Below are positions 6,244-8,009 of a stretch of 8,009 nucleotides of DNA, piece after piece. Positions within the stretch are counted from its first letter, which is position 1. Each line of letters starts with the position of its first letter. The translations under genes and the position numbers were made by a program. Source of the stretch: Geopsychrobacter sp. (GTDB lineage: Bacteria; Desulfobacterota; Desulfuromonadia; Desulfuromonadales; Geopsychrobacteraceae); assembly GCA_021647445.1 (NCBI GenBank), contig JAKIUS010000056.1, positions 1 through 8,009 on the forward strand. Reading direction: 5' to 3'. The notes beneath the pieces are model-generated. The model had not been told where the DNA came from. It searched no databases and saw only the letters and a program-made list of their open reading frames with translations.

Positions 6244-8009
6244 ATGAAGAAGTTTTTTTATTCTTTATTCTTTTTGTTGGCACTAGTTGGTCTGGCAGGT
6301 TGCGGCACGCAGGATACGGCATCAAATCCGGCAACGGCCGCAACACCGACAACACCGACGACATCAACACCAACACCAACAAGTCAAACTTTAAACCAAA
6401 CGGGTACTGGGGTTGTTGTTGCTCCAAGTTTCACGGTGTCTTCTGCAGGCAATGTCGTTTTTGCTTTGACGCACGATGGCGGTAGTAACTTCATTGTTGA
6501 GTTGAAGAACAGTGCTGGCACTACAGTTAATACTCTTGTAAACGAAATCGGCTCTTTTACTGGGCAGGTTGACGCTGCACTTGTTCCTGGTGAATACCAT
6601 TTATCTGTAACTGCAGATGGCAATTGGACTGCCGCGATCACTGGTTTCGTTACCAATGGTACGGTTGCTCCACCAACAACAGACCCAGCAGTTGGTGTTC
6701 CCACGACTGTTGTCCTCTTAAGTACCCTGGCTGCCGGTACTCAACTCTCCCAAGGTGGGGAAACACAAGTCAGCGCCACGGTTCGTGATGTAAAGAATGA
6801 CTTGGTTCCAGACGGAATTATCATAAACTTTACTACCGATAAAGGGACTATTTCTTCTCAGTCTACGACGACCAATGGGGTTGCAACCGTTACGTTCCAG
6901 GCAGGTTCTTCTGCTGGGGCTGCAACCGTTACGGCTTCAACTCTTGGTGCTGCGGGCCTTGTGCAAGGGACTACGTCGATTGACATAGCAAATGGACAAA
7001 GTTCATCTATTGTAGTTTCAAGTGTGCAGCCAGCATCCATAGGTATTCGCGGAAGTGGGATTGAAGACACCTCTCTCATCGTCTTTGAAGTTAGGGATGA
7101 TGCGGGCAATCCGGCCATTGATGGTACGATTGTCAGTTTTAGTTTGTCTATAGCGGTAAATGGTGGAGAAAATTTATCTGCTTCTTCTGCTCAAAGTGCT
7201 GGTGGCTTGGTTAGCGTTGCGCTACAAAGTGGTACAGTTTCCGGTACTGTTGCAGTGCGTGCGTCCGTTGACAAAGGTGCTGGTACTTTCCTTGTTACTG
7301 AAGCGAAAATTACGATTGCCAATAATCGTCCCGATGCAGGGCGCATCACCATGGGGGCAACAGTTTTGAACTTGGCTGGTGGCGTGACCCTTGGCCTTCA
7401 GAGTGAGGTCAATGCTTATATCGGCGACCGTGCCGGAAATGTTGTGCCTGATGGGTGGCCGGTCAGTTTTATTTCTGAGTGCGGCACTATTGGCACGAGC
7501 GGGGGGTTCAATACAAGTACTGCATTAGGCGTTGCCAGTGCTACCTTTCAAACCTCTGCTCCCGATCCTTCAGTGCTTACGGGAATCGCTCCTTTGGGGC
7601 CCCAGGGTTATTGCCGTTTGGTAGCATACACCCCAGGCAAAGGTAATTTTCAGGACCTTAATGGTAATGGGACCTTTGATGGCTCAGATGTGTGTGTAAC
7701 CGTGATGGATGAACCGTATATAGATGCTAACGACAGTGGCGCGTTTGAAACTGGTGAGTATTATATTGATATCAATAACAACGGTTCTTTTGATACGAAC
7801 GTGGTCAATTGCGTTGATGATTCAATGATCTGGACCAGCATGAATCTAATGATATCGGACTACGCCGCACCGCTAGAATTAACCCCCGCGACATTCAATC
7901 TACCGATTGGTGGTAGTCAATCCTTTTCTCTTAAAATTAAAGATATTCTGGGTAATTCCTTGGTTGAGGGAACGGCTATCAGTATTTCTGCGGATGGAGG
8001 CTCGTTAGT
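6244..8009 (+). CDS. Surface lipoprotein with Ig-like (Big_1-type) domains, 3' end outside the window
   Basis: The first 588 codons are visible and the frame is open at the window edge. GGAGG at 6235-6239 lies four bases before ATG. Residues 1-19 are a lipoprotein signal (M-K-K, then a hydrophobic core) with lipobox L17-A-G-C20; Gly at +2 suggests outer-membrane sorting. A Thr/Pro-rich linker spans about residues 27-50, then a beta-rich domain at 57-138. At least three bacterial Ig-like units follow, at about 152-252, 254-363 and 364-470, each with a V-x-D-x-x-G-N-x-V/A-x-D-G-x-x-V-x-F type pattern as in invasin/intimin repeats. Three calcium-loop-like motifs follow: D-L-N-G-N-G-T-F-D at 471-479, D-A-N-D-S-G-A-F-E at 494-502 and D-I-N-N-N-G-S-F-D at 509-517. 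Cysteines at 413, 457, 484 and 523 could form two disulfides. Another Ig-like unit starts near 540. Likely role is structural or adhesive at the cell surface; the ligand is unknown. Confidence 0.85.
   Translation, partial: MKKFFYSLFFLLALVGLAGCGTQDTASNPATAATPTTPTTSTPTPTSQTLNQTGTGVVVAPSFTVSSAGNVVFALTHDGGSNFIVELKNSAGTTVNTLVNEIGSFTGQVDAALVPGEYHLSVTADGNWTAAITGFVTNGTVAPPTTDPAVGVPTTVVLLSTLAAGTQLSQGGETQVSATVRDVKNDLVPDGIIINFTTDKGTISSQSTTTNGVATVTFQAGSSAGAATVTASTLGAAGLVQGTTSIDIANGQSSSIVVSSVQPASIGIRGSGIEDTSLIVFEVRDDAGNPAIDGTIVSFSLSIAVNGGENLSASSAQSAGGLVSVALQSGTVSGTVAVRASVDKGAGTFLVTEAKITIANNRPDAGRITMGATVLNLAGGVTLGLQSEVNAYIGDRAGNVVPDGWPVSFISECGTIGTSGGFNTSTALGVASATFQTSAPDPSVLTGIAPLGPQGYCRLVAYTPGKGNFQDLNGNGTFDGSDVCVTVMDEPYIDANDSGAFETGEYYIDINNNGSFDTNVVNCVDDSMIWTSMNLMISDYAAPLELTPATFNLPIGGSQSFSLKIKDILGNSLVEGTAISISADGGSL
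6342..6380 (+). repeat. Short imperfect tandem repeats encoding the Thr/Pro linker
   Basis: AACACCGAC occurs twice in tandem (6342-6350, 6351-6359), then a six-base spacer, then AACACC twice (6366-6371, 6372-6377) and a partial AAC. Unit lengths of nine and six are multiples of three, so copy-number change would lengthen or shorten the Thr/Pro linker without breaking the frame. Confidence 0.6.

Noticed and set aside
6189..6485. 98-codon + strand frame overlapping the lipoprotein start
   Set aside because: It is out of frame with the clear lipoprotein gene, has no ribosome site, and its sequence is low-complexity shadow of the Thr/Pro repeats.
6697..7332. CRISPR or DNA-level repeats in the Ig-like region
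   Set aside because: The similarity is at the protein-pattern level only; no repeated DNA unit with regular spacing is present.

Overview
The window looks like part of a mesophilic Gram-negative genome, probably a Desulfuromonadia (Geobacter/Desulfuromonas-type) deltaproteobacterium. I infer this from the C-terminal half of the adenine phosphoribosyltransferase segment, the UDP-glucose dehydrogenase, and the Ig-like lipoprotein with DxNxNG loops. No marker gene is present and no search was run, so the placement is tentative. All genes are on the + strand.

Layout. (1) Bases 1-3120 are a relatively AT-rich accessory module in tight operon order: the 3' end of a DUF488 gene, a 277-residue protein of unknown function (ATGA overlap), and a superfamily 2 helicase resembling type III restriction R subunits (BPTD_3080-like, 2-base gap). 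This resembles part of a defence island; its upstream partners lie outside the window. (2) At about 3121-3144 the helicase frame runs without a stop into the body of an adenine phosphoribosyltransferase (apt) that lacks its first ~18 residues. The result is one 784-codon chimeric frame. (3) From about 3600 to 5805 the sequence is GC-richer and housekeeping in character: tRNA-Arg(CCT), then ugd overlapping a hotdog thioesterase, then tRNA-Val(CAC). Both tRNA genes have recognisable promoters and intrinsic terminators. (4) Bases 5806-6243 are AT-rich and hold no gene I can support. (5) From 6244 to the window edge runs a lipoprotein with Ig-like beta domains and three calcium-loop-like motifs; its 3' end is missing.

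How the parts relate. The DUF488, 277-residue and helicase genes are probably co-translated and form the candidate anti-invader unit. The chimera is the standout feature. The best explanation I can see is recombination at a short stretch encoding I-V-F-K-D-I-T-T, which I recall as occurring both in APT proteins and in this helicase family. It would have joined the accessory module to a chromosomal apt in frame, costing the helicase its C-terminus and apt its own start. The alternatives are a functional fusion or an assembly chimera. ugd makes UDP-glucuronate for surface polysaccharides; its overlap with the thioesterase suggests co-expression but not a shared pathway.
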